Notes: generated from the letters alone by a model not told the origin. Positions 29,535 through 39,626 are shown, counted from the stretch's first letter. The stretch is DNA of 40,540 nt from Gammaproteobacteria bacterium (GCA_030147705.1 JASBUV010000099.1:1-40540), one strand, 5' to 3'. Numbers and translations: made by a program.

Positions 29535-29832
29535 TGGCGGAATCCTGATTGTCTGGATTGTTAGGTTGCGGTCGAGTGCTGGCAGCTTGCGCAGCAATAC
29601 TGTCAATCAAACTGGAGAATTCTTCTTCCAGCAAACTGTTCGGATCAATCCACTCTCCCTCATCGGTTGCGAAGGAACCGAGAAATTCGAGTAATTCGAG
29701 ATTGGGCTGTTGCTGTTGATTCACTTGCGAATTCTCTGCGGCATTTGCCTGATTGCTACTCAGGGCCAATAAGATCAACAAATAGTGGCTGTAGTGTTTG
29801 TCGCTTCGTTTGCTCACGCGCGTCGATACCAT
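29527..29832 (-). CDS. Small exported protein of unknown function
   Basis: I do not recognise this 101-residue protein. It has a basic start, a hydrophobic run (YLLILLALS) and a plausible signal peptidase site after ANA (residue 31), then an acidic region (FATDEGEWIDPNSLLEEEF) and a Pro/Asn/Asp tail. It is placed between the anti-sigma candidate (45 bases upstream) and the DUF3106 gene (8-base overlap), which supports it being real. No good ribosome binding site precedes the ATG; a GTG at codon 6 is an alternative. It may be a periplasmic partner of the sigma/anti-sigma pair. Confidence 0.65.
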   Translation of the reverse strand: MVSTRVSKRSDKHYSHYLLILLALSSNQANAAENSQVNQQQQPNLELLEFLGSFATDEGEWIDPNSLLEEEFSSLIDSIAAQAASTRPQPNNPDNQDSAND

Positions 29833-29877
29833 GTCATGGAGTGAAACGACTGATAGCTCATTGCTGCGCCCCTGTGC

Positions 29878-30408
29878 TCACTGGCTCACCAGTTCGTTCT
29901 CGGAGAGCCAAAGATAGAATTCCAGATTTTCGTACAACTCCAGGTCTTCGGCTGAGGTCAACATGGCTAATTCGATCTCGCCCTGCAGTCCTGCATCGCG
30001 ATTGTAAATATTCAGCAGCGCAACCGTTCCGACGATCGCGAATGCGCTGGCGAAAACACTAGCTGGCATGCGCCACGGTAAGTGGAGCAGCCAGTCGGAG
30101 AATGGAGACGACTTCTCTCTACCTCCCTGTTTGGCGAGGTGCGCCATCGCTTGCGCTCGAATCTGATCGAGTTGAGATTCGATGTCTTCATTCAGCGGCT
30201 TCGCATCCGTCAATGATTCTCTGGCAATCTGTACGAGTAACTCTTCATCTTGTGATCGGGACACACACTCTTGCTGCAAGGCATTGTTGCGCGTGCTATC
30301 GAGTCGTTTGATCAGCTTCGCGTCCAGATTGTGCAGATCTTCGTCGAGCTCTGCGCAGATTAGTGCGACGAATTCATCGTCATTGAGATGCTTGCTTGTG
30401 TGTTTCAT
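29878..30408 (-). CDS. DUF3619-like membrane protein, candidate anti-sigma factor
   Basis: With the ATG at 30406-30408 the protein has 176 residues and overlaps the sigma factor stop by 4 bases (ATGA). A cytoplasmic N-terminal region of about 110 residues is followed by one membrane helix (about 115-134, VFASAFAIVGTVALLNIY) and a short periplasmic tail ending with the acidic-aromatic EDLELYENLEFYLWLSE, a pattern I associate with DUF3619 proteins that sit between an ECF sigma gene and DUF3106. An anti-sigma role is inferred from topology and coupling; no zinc-binding HxxxCxxC motif is seen. Confidence 0.75.
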   Translation of the reverse strand: MKHTSKHLNDDEFVALICAELDEDLHNLDAKLIKRLDSTRNNALQQECVSRSQDEELLVQIARESLTDAKPLNEDIESQLDQIRAQAMAHLAKQGGREKSSPFSDWLLHLPWRMPASVFASAFAIVGTVALLNIYNRDAGLQGEIELAMLTSAEDLELYENLEFYLWLSENELVSQ

Positions 30409-30923
30409 GACCAATGCCCTGCGAGACGTTCGCGCAAGAAGTGGATAGCTCGTGAATAATGGGTTTTGACGCTGCCTTCTGCGCAGGACATGGCGATCGC
30501 GGTTTGTTTCACATCGAGCCCTTCCCAGGCGCGTAGCAGGAACGCCTGTTTCTGACGCATGGGCAGTGCTTCCAGTGCCGATTCCAGTCGTCGCATACTC
30601 TCGCTCATGGCTGCTTCACGCTCGGGTTGCTGACCAAATTCATCCGCGGCGGTCTGTATCGGGTCCTCGTTGCTCTCCGGGTCATCGAATAGCCAGCGAC
30701 GGAAGCGATTTCGGACTTTGTTGCGTCTGTGCAAATCATTGATTTTGCTAGTTAAAATTCGATAGAAAAGCGGGGCAAGCTCAGCTTCCGGGCGGTCGGA
30801 GTATTTCTCGACCAACTTGAACATCGCATCCTGAACCAGATCCAATGCATCCTGTTGGTTGCCAGTGGCGATATGTGCGATGCGATAAGCGCGCGATTGC
30901 ACACTGCGCAGGAACTCATCCAT
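30405..30923 (-). CDS. ECF (sigma-70 family) RNA polymerase sigma factor
   Basis: A 172-residue sigma factor with region 2 (QDALDLVQDAMFKLVEKY, PLFYRILTSKINDLHRR) and region 4 (ALPMRQKQAFLLRAWEGLDVKQTAIAMSCAEGSVKTHYSRAIHFLRERL) joined by a 40-residue acidic linker. The two-domain layout is that of extracytoplasmic-function sigma factors. It is the first gene of an operon with a membrane anti-sigma candidate, a small exported protein and a DUF3106 protein. Target promoters cannot be assigned from the window, though self-activation from 30924-31063 is possible. Confidence 0.93.
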   Translation of the reverse strand: MDEFLRSVQSRAYRIAHIATGNQQDALDLVQDAMFKLVEKYSDRPEAELAPLFYRILTSKINDLHRRNKVRNRFRRWLFDDPESNEDPIQTAADEFGQQPEREAAMSESMRRLESALEALPMRQKQAFLLRAWEGLDVKQTAIAMSCAEGSVKTHYSRAIHFLRERLAGHWS

Positions 30924-31063
30924 CGTGTTGAGAGTGTTCAGAAGGCCGCCCTCCGGTAAAGCCTTGAGATGACTATATCAGGGCTTAACGCAGAGGAGGA
31001 AAATCGGTTGACCGACTCGTGCAGAATTTGGGTAATCAGTCTGTAAGAGGCTGATTTATCTGC

Positions 31064-32053
31064 TTATTTAAGTATTCCGAAGGTGATTATGCTGAGGAAA
31101 GAACGACCTTCCTCTTCCTCGGTCTCGCCCTGGGCATCGATAATTTGCTGACTGCCCGAAGTAAACGGGCGCCGGGTCGGGGCGAGGGGCGGGTCGACCC
31201 GATTATCGCCGAGCAGACCGAAAGTCACTGTGTAGAGCAGAGAAGGATTGGTGATTTCGGTGCGAATGATGAATTCACCGTTGTTATCCAGCGAAGCGTG
31301 GGTCGGATAGTTTTCCCTCAACAGCGACAGGCTGGTGTCCGCCAATTCATTGAGCCCGAGTCTCAGGTAGGACTCGACCATGATGGCAACACCGTCTGCA
31401 ACAGCCGGTGTGCCCTGAAAATTTTCCACAACGTACTGTCCGCGGCGCAGCGCAGCGATGTAGGCACGACGGGCCAGATAGTAGTTCGCCACATGAATCT
31501 CATAGGCCGCGAGATTGTTGCGCAGGTAGATCATCCGCGCCCGGGCATCCGCTGCATAAGGGCTGTCGGGATACAGCGCCAGCAACTGCGAGAAGTCATT
31601 AAAAGATTCCTGTGCCCGGCCTGGGTCGCGCTTGGTCTGGTCGACCGGCATAAGCCGCCCCATGAAACCACTGGAATCGCGAAATGACGACAGGCCGCGC
31701 ATGTAGTAGGCGTAGTCGATGTTCTCATTATCCGGATGCAGCCGGATGAAGCGGTCTGCAGCGGCTCTTGCCGCTTCCATATCGCCGTTTCGGTAGTAGG
31801 CGTACACAATCTCAATCTGGGCTTGGGCGGCGAAACGTCCGAATGGAAATCTGGATTCCAGCGCCTGATAGGTCGCGATCGCCCCATTGAAATTGTTGCT
31901 GTTCAGTTGGTCCAGCGCGCGTCGATAAAATTGTTCTTCAGTCGACAGGCCTGCGAATTCATCCCTGTCTCCGCCACCGAACAGGCCACATCCAGCCATA
32001 CTGAATGACAGTAAAAGAAGAAGCAGGATTCGAGTGCTGCTGGTGAATGTCAT
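31064..32053 (-). CDS. bamD: Outer membrane assembly lipoprotein BamD
   Basis: A 329-residue lipoprotein with lipobox MAGC (Cys22) and a TPR-rich body ([40 protein letters not shown] is the first repeat, quoted here as separate motifs FYRRALDQL and ESRFPFG). BamD is the essential partner of BamA in inserting beta-barrel proteins. The protein exceeds E. coli BamD (245) by a C-terminal region of about 70 residues, as in Pseudomonas-type ComL. Gene order bamD, then divergent rluD-yfiH-clpB, is conserved. Near its upstream side is a short hairpin at about 32104-32119. Confidence 0.95.
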   Translation of the reverse strand: MTFTSSTRILLLLLLSFSMAGCGLFGGGDRDEFAGLSTEEQFYRRALDQLNSNNFNGAIATYQALESRFPFGRFAAQAQIEIVYAYYRNGDMEAARAAADRFIRLHPDNENIDYAYYMRGLSSFRDSSGFMGRLMPVDQTKRDPGRAQESFNDFSQLLALYPDSPYAADARARMIYLRNNLAAYEIHVANYYLARRAYIAALRRGQYVVENFQGTPAVADGVAIMVESYLRLGLNELADTSLSLLRENYPTHASLDNNGEFIIRTEITNPSLLYTVTFGLLGDNRVDPPLAPTRRPFTSGSQQIIDAQGETEEEEGRSFLSIITFGILK

Positions 32054-32203
32054 ATTACGTGCCAGGATTCCAAATTTCGAAAGGCGCTATTTAACCACAG
32101 GGCTCTGGGCAAACCCAGACCCGAAGGTCAATCCAATGCAGAGGATATGTGGTCTGAGTAGCAATAAAGGCCAGAGTGAGTCGATTTCAAGTATCATGTA
32201 GCG

Positions 32204-33196
32204 ATGAATGATATTTCAGACAAACCGGGAGCTTCAGGGCCCGCTACCCAGATTTCCCTGAGCGCTAACGTGCCGGAAGAACTTTCCGGTAAACGATTAG
32301 ACCAGATCGCAGCCAATTTGTTTCCGGATTATTCCCGTGCCCGCCTGCAGGCCTGGATCAAGCAGGGGCAACTGCTCGTGAATGGCGAGCAATTGCGACC
32401 CCGGGACAAGCTTGCTGCGGGAGACAGTCTGGTCATTGCAGCCGAGCTTGAGCCGGCAGCGGACTGGGATGCTGAAGTCTTGCCTCTCAACATTGTCTTT
32501 GAGGATGCACATCTCCTGATAATCAACAAAGCTGCTGGCACTGTGGTGCACCCGGCAGCGGGTAATCACAGTGGGACATTGCTCAATGGACTGCTCCACC
32601 ATTGTCCTGTCCTGCAAGAGCTACCCCGCGCCGGTATCGTGCATCGTTTGGATAAGGATACGACCGGATTGATGGTCGTCGCCAAATCCCTAAAGAGCCA
32701 CACGCATCTGGTGAATCTGCTACAAGCACGAGACATCAGCCGGGAGTATGAGGCGATCGTGCAAGGCAAGCTCACAGGTGGTGGCACGGTAGACGAGCCA
32801 ATTGGCAGACATCCAGTGAATCGCAAAAAACAGGCTGTCAGTGACTCTGGCAAACCTGCAGTTACTCATTATCGCATCGCCAAACGTTTTCGGGCGCATA
32901 CCCATGTTCAGGTCAAACTGGAAACTGGCAGGACTCATCAGATACGGGTGCACATGGCGCATATCAATCATCCTCTGGTGGGTGACCCTGTTTATGGTGG
33001 ACGTTTTCAGATCCCGGCAGCCTGTCCGCCAAGTTTGGCTGCTGCCTTGCGGGGATTTCGTCGTCAGGCGCTGCATGCCGCCAGATTGTCATTTACCCAT
33101 CCGGCGAGCGGTGAGTTGATGACCTGGGAAGCAGAGCTCCCATCCGATATGCAAATGCTTCTTGCTGAAATCGCGGCAGCTGGAGAGGCGGCCTGA
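32204..33196 (+). CDS. rluD: 23S rRNA pseudouridine synthase RluD
   Basis: A 330-residue pseudouridine synthase with an N-terminal S4 RNA-binding domain (about residues 28-85) and the catalytic Asp150 in HRLDKDTTGLMVVAK. The family motifs LLIINKAAG, RTHQIRVHMAHINHPLVGDPVYGG also occur. RluD makes pseudouridines in helix 69 of 23S rRNA. Its TGA overlaps the yfiH ATG by one base (TGATG), indicating coupling. Divergent from bamD. Confidence 0.96.
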   Translation: MNDISDKPGASGPATQISLSANVPEELSGKRLDQIAANLFPDYSRARLQAWIKQGQLLVNGEQLRPRDKLAAGDSLVIAAELEPAADWDAEVLPLNIVFEDAHLLIINKAAGTVVHPAAGNHSGTLLNGLLHHCPVLQELPRAGIVHRLDKDTTGLMVVAKSLKSHTHLVNLLQARDISREYEAIVQGKLTGGGTVDEPIGRHPVNRKKQAVSDSGKPAVTHYRIAKRFRAHTHVQVKLETGRTHQIRVHMAHINHPLVGDPVYGGRFQIPAACPPSLAAALRGFRRQALHAARLSFTHPASGELMTWEAELPSDMQMLLAEIAAAGEAA

Positions 33197-33942
33197 TGGT
33201 TTCTTCTTTTGTCCGGCCGGACTGGCAAGACCTAACCCAGGTTGAAGTATTTTGCAGCACACGTGCTGACGGATGCAGTGTCGCCCCGTTCGAACATTTT
33301 AATTTGGCGTTGCATGTAGGTGACGATGATCAGACTGTACAGGCAAATCGCGACCAGCTACGCAAAGGTTTGCCCGGGGTTCCTGAGCTCCAGTGGTTGG
33401 ACCAGGTTCACGGCACTGATGTTATCCGGCTCCATGAATTGCTCCCGCCTCCACAAGCCGACAGTCTCGTTACTTCTATCCCTGGTTTTGCCTGCTGCGT
33501 AATGACGGCAGATTGTCTACCAGTCATTCTGGTCAGCGAAGATGAAGATGAGGTTGCTGCGCTGCATGCAGGATGGCGTGGCTTGGCGGCCGGTGTGATA
33601 GAGAACACCTTGCGCAGTATGGCGACGTCTCCTGAAAAGCTGCGCGCATGGCTCGGACCGGCAATTGGTCCCTGTCATTTTGAGGTCGGGAGTGAGGTGC
33701 GCGAGGCGTTTCTTGCGTCAATGTCTGCTGCTGCGGTCGATGCCGCTTTTTCGCCAGCGAATTCGCAGAATAAATTCATGGCGGATTTGCGACTCCTTGC
33801 ACGGACCAAGCTGGTCGATGCCGGTGTGGCGCGCGTCGATGCTTGCGAGATTTGCAGCTATTGTGATGGAGATCGATTCTATTCCTATCGCAGGGATCAG
33901 CAGACGGGGCGAAATGTGACCGGGGTATACCTCCGCAAGTAG
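33196..33942 (+). CDS. pgeF: YfiH family multi-copper/purine nucleoside phosphorylase-like protein
   Basis: A 248-residue protein with the metal ligands expected for YfiH: His72 in DQVHGTDV, Cys107 in TADCLPV and His124 in ALHAGWRGL. The family was first described as a polyphenol oxidase and later as having purine nucleoside phosphorylase or adenosine deaminase activity; in E. coli YfiH helps correct peptidoglycan composition errors. The C-terminal CSYCDGDRFYSYRRD also matches. It directly follows rluD with a one-base overlap. Confidence 0.95.
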   Translation: MVSSFVRPDWQDLTQVEVFCSTRADGCSVAPFEHFNLALHVGDDDQTVQANRDQLRKGLPGVPELQWLDQVHGTDVIRLHELLPPPQADSLVTSIPGFACCVMTADCLPVILVSEDEDEVAALHAGWRGLAAGVIENTLRSMATSPEKLRAWLGPAIGPCHFEVGSEVREAFLASMSAAAVDAAFSPANSQNKFMADLRLLARTKLVDAGVARVDACEICSYCDGDRFYSYRRDQQTGRNVTGVYLRK

Positions 33943-33998
33943 CGGGTTGTAGTATGGGATCAAAGTAGTGCGGTGTAGTAATGGGTGAGGGTGCTGAG

Positions 33999-34027
33999 CT
34001 TGAAATCGGCGGCATATGACCCAATAA
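33999..34027 (+). promoter_or_regulatory. Sigma-32 (heat-shock) type promoter for clpB
   Basis: CTTGAAA at 33999-34005 is a perfect -35 for RpoH. After a 14-base spacer comes CCCAATAA at 34020-34027, close to the CCCCATNT -10. The location, 140 bases before the clpB start, and the fact that clpB is a classic heat-shock gene support it. The implied 5' leader is about 130 bases. Confidence 0.75.
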
Positions 34028-34166
34028 ATGCCGGTATTGAAAGCATCAATTGCTTGTTGCAGGTATCCGCACTCTATGCTGCGCCGATCGAGCTAAGTGA
34101 GGGGTTCACGGTTTCTGCAGAGCAATTGCTGAGAAGCTCCAGGAAAGCTTTTGCTAAGGATTACCC

Positions 34167-36782
34167 ATGCGACTCGACAAACTAACCAGCAAATTGCAGT
34201 CAGCGCTTGCTGATGCGCAGTCCCTTGCGCTTGGTAAGGATCAAAATCTTATACAACCAGTGCATCTGATTCTGTGCCTGATCGATCAGAAAGGCGGTTC
34301 AGTGAAACCCCTGTTGTCGCAGACCGGGTTCAATGTCACTGATTTGCGCAGCAAGCTTCAACAGGCGGTAGATGATCTGCCGCACATGCCGAATCATGAA
34401 GGCGAAATTGCCGCATCCCCGGAGTTGGGCAAACTTTTTAATCAGGCTGACAAATTGGCTCAGCAAAAAGGTGATTCGTTTATCTCCAGCGAAACCATGT
34501 TGCTTGTCGCCATGAACGACAAGGGCACTCTGGGCAAGTTGTTGAACAGTTATGGAGTGTCAGCACAAGCACTGGAGAATGCGATCAACAATCTGCGCGG
34601 CGGTGAGGCAGTGAACGATGCCGGTGCCGAAGAAGCCTGGCAGGCCCTTTCCAAATACTGTGTGGATCTCACTGCGCGAGCAGAAGAGAGTGAGCTCGAT
34701 CCGGTTATCGGTCGCGATGCCGAGATACGCCGCACGATTCAGGTTTTACAGCGTCGCACTAAAAACAATCCCGTATTAATCGGTGAGCCCGGCGTAGGCA
34801 AGACGGCGATCGTTGAAGGGCTCGCACAACGCATCATCAATGGCGAAGTTCCTGAAGGCCTCAAAGACAAACGAATTCTTGCGCTTGATATGGGGGCGCT
34901 AATCGCGGGTGCCAAGTTCCGTGGAGAATTCGAGGAGCGTCTCAAAGCGGTGCTCAATGAATTGTCCAAGCAGGAAGGCTCAATCATTCTGTTCATAGAT
35001 GAGCTGCACACCATGGTCGGCGCAGGCAAAGCAGAGGGCGCGATGGATGCAGGCAACATGTTAAAGCCCGCTCTGGCGCGCGGCGAGCTACACTGCGTTG
35101 GCGCGACAACGCTTGATGAGTATCGGCAGTACATTGAAAAAGATGCTGCACTGGAACGCCGTTTCCAGAAAGTGCTCGTTGAGGAGCCGGGTGAAGAAGA
35201 TACCATTGCGATTCTGCGAGGCTTGAAAGAGAAATACGAAGTGCATCATGGTGTGCAAATCACTGATTCTGCCATCATCGCTTCAGCGCGACTGTCGCAG
35301 CGCTATATCCCGGATCGTCAGTTGCCAGACAAGGCGATTGATCTGGTTGATGAGGCAGCCAGTTTGATCCGCATGGAAATTGATTCCAAGCCAGAAGAAA
35401 TGGACAGGCTCGATCGCAGACTGATTCAGTTGAAGATCGAGCAGGAAGCACTGAAGAAGGATGATGACGCGGCGACCAACAAGCGCAAATTGAAGCTTGC
35501 TGAAGAAATCGCGGAGCTTGAAAAAGAGTACGCAGACCTGGAAGAAGTGTGGAAGGCCGAAAAAGCGTCATTGCAGGGATCGCAAACTATCAAGAGCAGT
35601 CTGGAGCAAGCGCGCAAGGACATGGATGAAGCGAAGCGCGCCGGTGATCTGGCACGCATGTCTGAAATTCAGTATGGCATTATCCCAAGTCTTGAGAAAA
35701 AACTTGAAGCAGCAGCTGAGGCACAGACGGCTGAGAAAAAGCTATTGCGGCATAAGGTCACCGAGGAAGAGATAGCCGATGTCGTGTCACGGTGGACGGG
35801 AATACCAATCAGCAAGATGTTGCAGAGTGACAAGCAGCGCTTGTTGGAAATGGAAGATTCTCTTCACAAGCGAGTGATAGGTCAGAATGAAGCAATCGCA
35901 GCGGTAGCCAATGCGGTACGGCGTTCTCGATCAGGTCTGTCTGATCCCAACAGGCCGAATGGTTCCTTTTTGTTTCTGGGCCCGACAGGGGTCGGTAAAA
36001 CAGAATTGTGCAAAGCGTTGGCGGAGTTCTTGTTCGATACAGAAGATGCGATGGTGCGCATCGATATGTCCGAGTTCATGGAGCAGCATTCCGTTGCGCG
36101 CCTGATTGGTGCGCCACCCGGTTACGTGGGCTATGAAGAAGGGGGATACCTGACCGAAGCAGTCCGCCGTCGCCCATACTCTGTATTGCTTCTGGACGAA
36201 GTGGAAAAAGCACACCCTGATGTGTTCAACGTGCTGTTACAAGTGATGGATGATGGCCGCCTGACGGACGGCCATGGCCGAACCGTCGACTTCAGAAACA
36301 CGGTAATTGTGATGACCTCGAATCTGGGCTCGGATCGCATCCAGGAAATGATGATGGAAGGTCAGCTCAGCGAAGAGGTCTATGAGCGGGTAAAGAAGAC
36401 TGTTCTGGACGTTGTCGTGAAGCATTTTTCTCCAGAGTTCGTGAACCGAATTGATGAGACGGTTGTCTTCCATCCCCTGCAATCTGACCAGATACGTGGG
36501 ATTGCCGAGATTCAGCTGGCGTTGCTTAACAAACGACTGGCGCAGAACGAATTGCGACTGGAAGTCAGCTCATCAGTGCTCGATCTGATTGCCGAAGTGG
36601 GCTATGACCCGGTTTATGGTGCTCGCCCTCTCAAGAGGGCCATTCAGAATGGCATTGAGAACGCTCTGGCTCAGCATCTGTTGCAAGGCGAATATGCGCC
36701 TGGCGACACCATTTCAGTGACGGTCAATGAGTCAGGCGCATTAGCCTTCAGCAAGCGTGGGCCATCTGCGGACGCTGCCTGA
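34167..36782 (+). CDS. clpB: ATP-dependent disaggregase ClpB
   Basis: An 871-residue Hsp100 chaperone (E. coli 857). The N-domain covers residues 1-150; NBD1 has Walker A GEPGVGKT at 206-213 and NBD2 has GPTGVGKT at 605-612, positions equal to those of E. coli ClpB. The coiled-coil middle domain (about 400-525) is present, which separates ClpB from ClpA. With DnaK it resolubilises aggregated proteins. AAGGATT lies about 6 bases before the ATG. A sigma-32 promoter is placed upstream, so induction by heat is expected. Confidence 0.97.
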   Translation: MRLDKLTSKLQSALADAQSLALGKDQNLIQPVHLILCLIDQKGGSVKPLLSQTGFNVTDLRSKLQQAVDDLPHMPNHEGEIAASPELGKLFNQADKLAQQKGDSFISSETMLLVAMNDKGTLGKLLNSYGVSAQALENAINNLRGGEAVNDAGAEEAWQALSKYCVDLTARAEESELDPVIGRDAEIRRTIQVLQRRTKNNPVLIGEPGVGKTAIVEGLAQRIINGEVPEGLKDKRILALDMGALIAGAKFRGEFEERLKAVLNELSKQEGSIILFIDELHTMVGAGKAEGAMDAGNMLKPALARGELHCVGATTLDEYRQYIEKDAALERRFQKVLVEEPGEEDTIAILRGLKEKYEVHHGVQITDSAIIASARLSQRYIPDRQLPDKAIDLVDEAASLIRMEIDSKPEEMDRLDRRLIQLKIEQEALKKDDDAATNKRKLKLAEEIAELEKEYADLEEVWKAEKASLQGSQTIKSSLEQARKDMDEAKRAGDLARMSEIQYGIIPSLEKKLEAAAEAQTAEKKLLRHKVTEEEIADVVSRWTGIPISKMLQSDKQRLLEMEDSLHKRVIGQNEAIAAVANAVRRSRSGLSDPNRPNGSFLFLGPTGVGKTELCKALAEFLFDTEDAMVRIDMSEFMEQHSVARLIGAPPGYVGYEEGGYLTEAVRRRPYSVLLLDEVEKAHPDVFNVLLQVMDDGRLTDGHGRTVDFRNTVIVMTSNLGSDRIQEMMMEGQLSEEVYERVKKTVLDVVVKHFSPEFVNRIDETVVFHPLQSDQIRGIAEIQLALLNKRLAQNELRLEVSSSVLDLIAEVGYDPVYGARPLKRAIQNGIENALAQHLLQGEYAPGDTISVTVNESGALAFSKRGPSADAA

Positions 36783-37303
36783 GCAAACTTCACCCTGTAG
36801 TGGTCTGCTGGCATTGTGGAAAAATCGGTGATTTCTTTCTGATGCCAGCCCAAGCCCGCTAATCGCTTGACTTTATTGCTGTAAATGGGAAAATTCCGCC
36901 CCTTGAGAGGAGTGAATCGGCCGACCCCGTTTCACTCCCCAGCAGTCTGGTCCAGCCATAACCAGGCAATCCCACAGTCTGCTGCCTAGGTGTTACATAA
37001 CATCCACCTACAAGGCTTCTCACGTTACCACGGACGGAGCCGACAAGAAGCAACAGGTGCAAGAAGCGCGTTGCTGATTGTTACGTAGTAAGACGAATCC
37101 AAGAATTCACGTAGAGACGAGACCCGAAAGTAGAGGCAATTTGCCAGATTTATGGCATTGCTCGTACAGTTGGATAGCTGTTGTATGTCTGGTTTAGAGC
37201 CGGATAGATCCAGACAGAAGGCCAGACAGAAAACCAGGCCAAGTGCCAGGCATTGAGAGTGTGTCCTGACAACGGGCTCGAGAATGATCAGAGGCTAATC
37301 AAA
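36783..37303 (+). other. clpB-ilvI intergenic region and ilvI leader
   Basis: No supportable gene is present in these 521 bases. Visible structure: an 8-bp inverted repeat GCTGGCAT/ATGCCAGC (36807-36814 with 36842-36849) soon after clpB, with no T-run; an 8-bp stem GGAGTGAA/TTCACTCC (36909-36916 with 36931-36938); a palindrome TGTTACATAACA near 36993-37004; and the direct repeat CCAGACAGAA at 37210-37219 and 37222-37231 close to ilvI. I found no leader peptide rich in Ile, Leu or Val codons, so classic attenuation is not supported. Confidence 0.45.
37291..37294 (+). promoter_or_regulatory. Ribosome binding site deciding the ilvI GTG start
   Basis: GAGG lies 9 bases before GTG at 37304. The resulting protein begins [10 protein letters not shown] (read as Met), aligning with the normal start of the AHAS large subunit, whereas a TTG at 37253 would add 17 residues without family similarity. 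Confidence 0.7.
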
Positions 37304-39031
37304 GTGGAACAATTATCAGGTGGTGAAATGCTGATTCGTGCGCTGCACGATGAAGGCGTTGAGTTTGTATTCGGCTATCCCGGCGGCGCGGTGCTGCACA
37401 TTTATGATGCCATTTTTCGGCAGGATAAAGTCGAACACATTCTCGTCCGCCACGAGCAAGCGGCAACTCATGCTGCGGACGGCTACGCGCGGGCAACTGG
37501 CAAGCCGGGCGTGGTATTGGTGACTTCCGGGCCAGGTGCTACCAATGCAATTACTGGTATCGCGACCGCCTACATGGACTCAATACCCATGATCGTCATT
37601 TCCGGTCAGGTTGAAAGCCGAATGATTGGCTCTGATGCTTTTCAGGAGACCGATATGGTGGGCGTATCGAGACCAATCGTGAAGCACAGTTTTATGGTTC
37701 AGCATGCGAGCCAGATACCTCTTGTTGTGAAAAAAGCTTTCCATTTGGCAACAACTGGGCGACCTGGCCCTGTTGTGATTGATGTGCCCAAAGATGTAAC
37801 GGATCCGAATAGCAAGTTTCCGTATGAATATCCCAAAGAAGTGAAGATGCGATCTTATCAGGTGCCGGGCAAAGGGCACTCGGGGCAAATCAAAAAGGCT
37901 GTGGAAGCATTGATGTCTGCCAAGCGGCCAATGATTTACGCTGGTGGAGGTGTAGTGCAGGGCAATGGTTCCGAGCTACTCACAAAGCTGGCCAAGAAAC
38001 TGGGCTTTCCGGTAACCAATACACTGATGGGTTTGGGATGCTACCCCGCAACCGACAAACAGTTTCTGGGCATGCTGGGAATGCATGGTACCTATGAGGC
38101 CAATATGGCGATGCATTACTGCGACGTCTTGTTGGGTATCGGCGCGCGCTTCGACGACCGTGTGACTAATTCCGATACGTCCAAATTTTGTCCGGATGCG
38201 ACGATTCTCCACGTGGATATCGATCCGGCTTCGATCTCCAAAACAGTAGCGGCAGATGTTCCGATAGTAGGGTCAGTCACCGCCGTGCTCGAAGAAATGT
38301 TGGAGCAGGTCGGCAAATCAAAAACCAAAGTGGATAAGGAAGCGCTGGAAATCTGGTGGCAGCAAATTGACCAGTGGCGCGCACGTGATTGCCTGAAAAT
38401 TGTCTCTGACGAAAGCGGGCTGATTAAGCCTCAGCAAGCCGTACAGGCGGTTTACGAAATCACCAAGGGCGATGCATTCGTCTCCTCCGATGTAGGGCAG
38501 CACCAGATGTTCGCGGCGCAGCATTACAAGTTTGACAAGCCGCGGCGCTGGATCAACTCCGGTGGTCTGGGCACGATGGGTTTTGGCTTGCCCGCAGCAA
38601 TGGGTGTGCAGTTTGCGTTCCCTGATGCCGTCTCTGTGTGCATCACCGGCGAGGGTAGCTTTCAGATGAACCTGCAAGAGTACGCCACCTGCATGCAGTA
38701 TCAGCTGCCGATCAAAATTATCTGCCTGAATAACCAGGCGTTGGGCATGGTGAAACAGTGGCAGGATATGCAGTACGGCGGGCGACATTCGCACAGTACC
38801 TATTCAGAATCCTTGCCTGACTTCACCAAGCTGGCCGAAGCCTATGGGCATGTTGGAATCAAGATCGACAGACTCGAAGACCTGCACAGCAAGCTTGAAG
38901 AGGCCTTTGCTCTGAAAGACAAGCTGGTCTTTGTAGATATTGCCGTTGACCCTGAAGAGCACGTCTATCCAATGGCGATTAAAGGTGGTGCCATGAAGGA
39001 CATGGTTTTGAGTAAGACGGAGAGAACCTGA
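37304..39031 (+). CDS. ilvI: Acetolactate synthase large subunit
   Basis: A 575-residue (GTG start) TPP-dependent enzyme, one residue longer than E. coli IlvI. Glu51 in [15 protein letters not shown] is the catalytic glutamate that activates thiamine diphosphate; the FAD region and the TPP motif [12 protein letters not shown]...NN lie in the last third, with the usual GDG replaced by GEG as in many proteobacterial AHAS III enzymes. It condenses two pyruvates (or pyruvate with 2-oxobutyrate) at the first step of valine, leucine and isoleucine synthesis. It is followed one base later by the regulatory subunit gene. Confidence 0.96.
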   Translation: MEQLSGGEMLIRALHDEGVEFVFGYPGGAVLHIYDAIFRQDKVEHILVRHEQAATHAADGYARATGKPGVVLVTSGPGATNAITGIATAYMDSIPMIVISGQVESRMIGSDAFQETDMVGVSRPIVKHSFMVQHASQIPLVVKKAFHLATTGRPGPVVIDVPKDVTDPNSKFPYEYPKEVKMRSYQVPGKGHSGQIKKAVEALMSAKRPMIYAGGGVVQGNGSELLTKLAKKLGFPVTNTLMGLGCYPATDKQFLGMLGMHGTYEANMAMHYCDVLLGIGARFDDRVTNSDTSKFCPDATILHVDIDPASISKTVAADVPIVGSVTAVLEEMLEQVGKSKTKVDKEALEIWWQQIDQWRARDCLKIVSDESGLIKPQQAVQAVYEITKGDAFVSSDVGQHQMFAAQHYKFDKPRRWINSGGLGTMGFGLPAAMGVQFAFPDAVSVCITGEGSFQMNLQEYATCMQYQLPIKIICLNNQALGMVKQWQDMQYGGRHSHSTYSESLPDFTKLAEAYGHVGIKIDRLEDLHSKLEEAFALKDKLVFVDIAVDPEEHVYPMAIKGGAMKDMVLSKTERT

Positions 39032-39032
39032 T

Positions 39033-39524
39033 ATGCGACACATAATTTCAGTTTTAATGGAAAACGAACCTGGAGCATTGTCGCGGGTCGTAGGCCTGTT
39101 CTCTCAGCGCAACTACAATATCGATTCCCTGACTGTCGCGCCAACAGAAGACAGCACACTTTCGCGGCTCACGTTGACGACCTCGGGTGACGATGCGCAG
39201 ATTGAACAAATTACCAAACATCTCAATCGTATCGTCGATGTAGTAAAACTCGTCGATCTGACCGAAGGTGCGCACATTGAGCGCGAGCTGATGCTCATCA
39301 AGGTGAAAGCGGTAGGCGCGCAGCGTGCTGAACTTAAACGAACGGCTGATATTTTCCGCGGCCAAATTGTGGATATGACGCAAAGCGCATTCACTATTCA
39401 GCTCACTGGCACCGGTGAAAAACTGGATGCCTTTATCGCCGCGATGTCTGAAAACACGGTTCTTGAAGTTGCGCGCACCGGAGTTTCAGGAATCTCACGC
39501 GGAGACAAAGTGCTCGCGATCTAA
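39033..39524 (+). CDS. ilvH: Acetolactate synthase small (regulatory) subunit
   Basis: A 163-residue protein equal in length to E. coli IlvH. The N-terminal ACT domain (HIISVLMENEPGALSRVVGLFSQRNYNIDSL) binds valine for feedback inhibition, and a second ferredoxin-like domain follows (about residues 80-160). It assembles with IlvI and increases its activity. Start codon is one base after the ilvI stop. In related organisms ilvC would follow on the same strand; here the plus strand is empty and an opposite-strand gene comes next. Confidence 0.96.
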   Translation: MRHIISVLMENEPGALSRVVGLFSQRNYNIDSLTVAPTEDSTLSRLTLTTSGDDAQIEQITKHLNRIVDVVKLVDLTEGAHIERELMLIKVKAVGAQRAELKRTADIFRGQIVDMTQSAFTIQLTGTGEKLDAFIAAMSENTVLEVARTGVSGISRGDKVLAI

Positions 39525-39540
39525 TTGGCGCAATATACGC

Positions 39541-39576
39541 CGATAATGATTTATCGCTGGTTTCTCATTGAAACCA
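39541..39576 (+). terminator. Two tandem small hairpins after ilvH
   Basis: CGATAA/TTATCG (39541-39556) and TGGTTTC/GAAACCA (39558-39576) are perfect 6- and 7-bp stems with 4- and 5-base loops, 16 bases past the ilvH stop. A run of five T is only at 39592-39596, so intrinsic termination is weakly supported; they could protect or end the ilvIH transcript. Confidence 0.4.
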
Positions 39577-39626
39577 CTTGGGCAGTGTGACTTTTTAGTA
39601 GACGGGCATTTTTTATTTGTGGCTTC

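Noticed and set aside
31145-31687. Plus-strand open frame of 180 codons
   Set aside because: Antisense shadow of bamD, which has clear TPR and lipobox features.
36960-37260. Possible ilv leader peptide for attenuation
   Set aside because: No short frame with clustered Ile, Leu or Val codons followed by alternative hairpins and a T-run could be found.
38318-38794. Minus-strand open frame of 158 codons
   Set aside because: Antisense shadow of the ilvI TPP-binding region.
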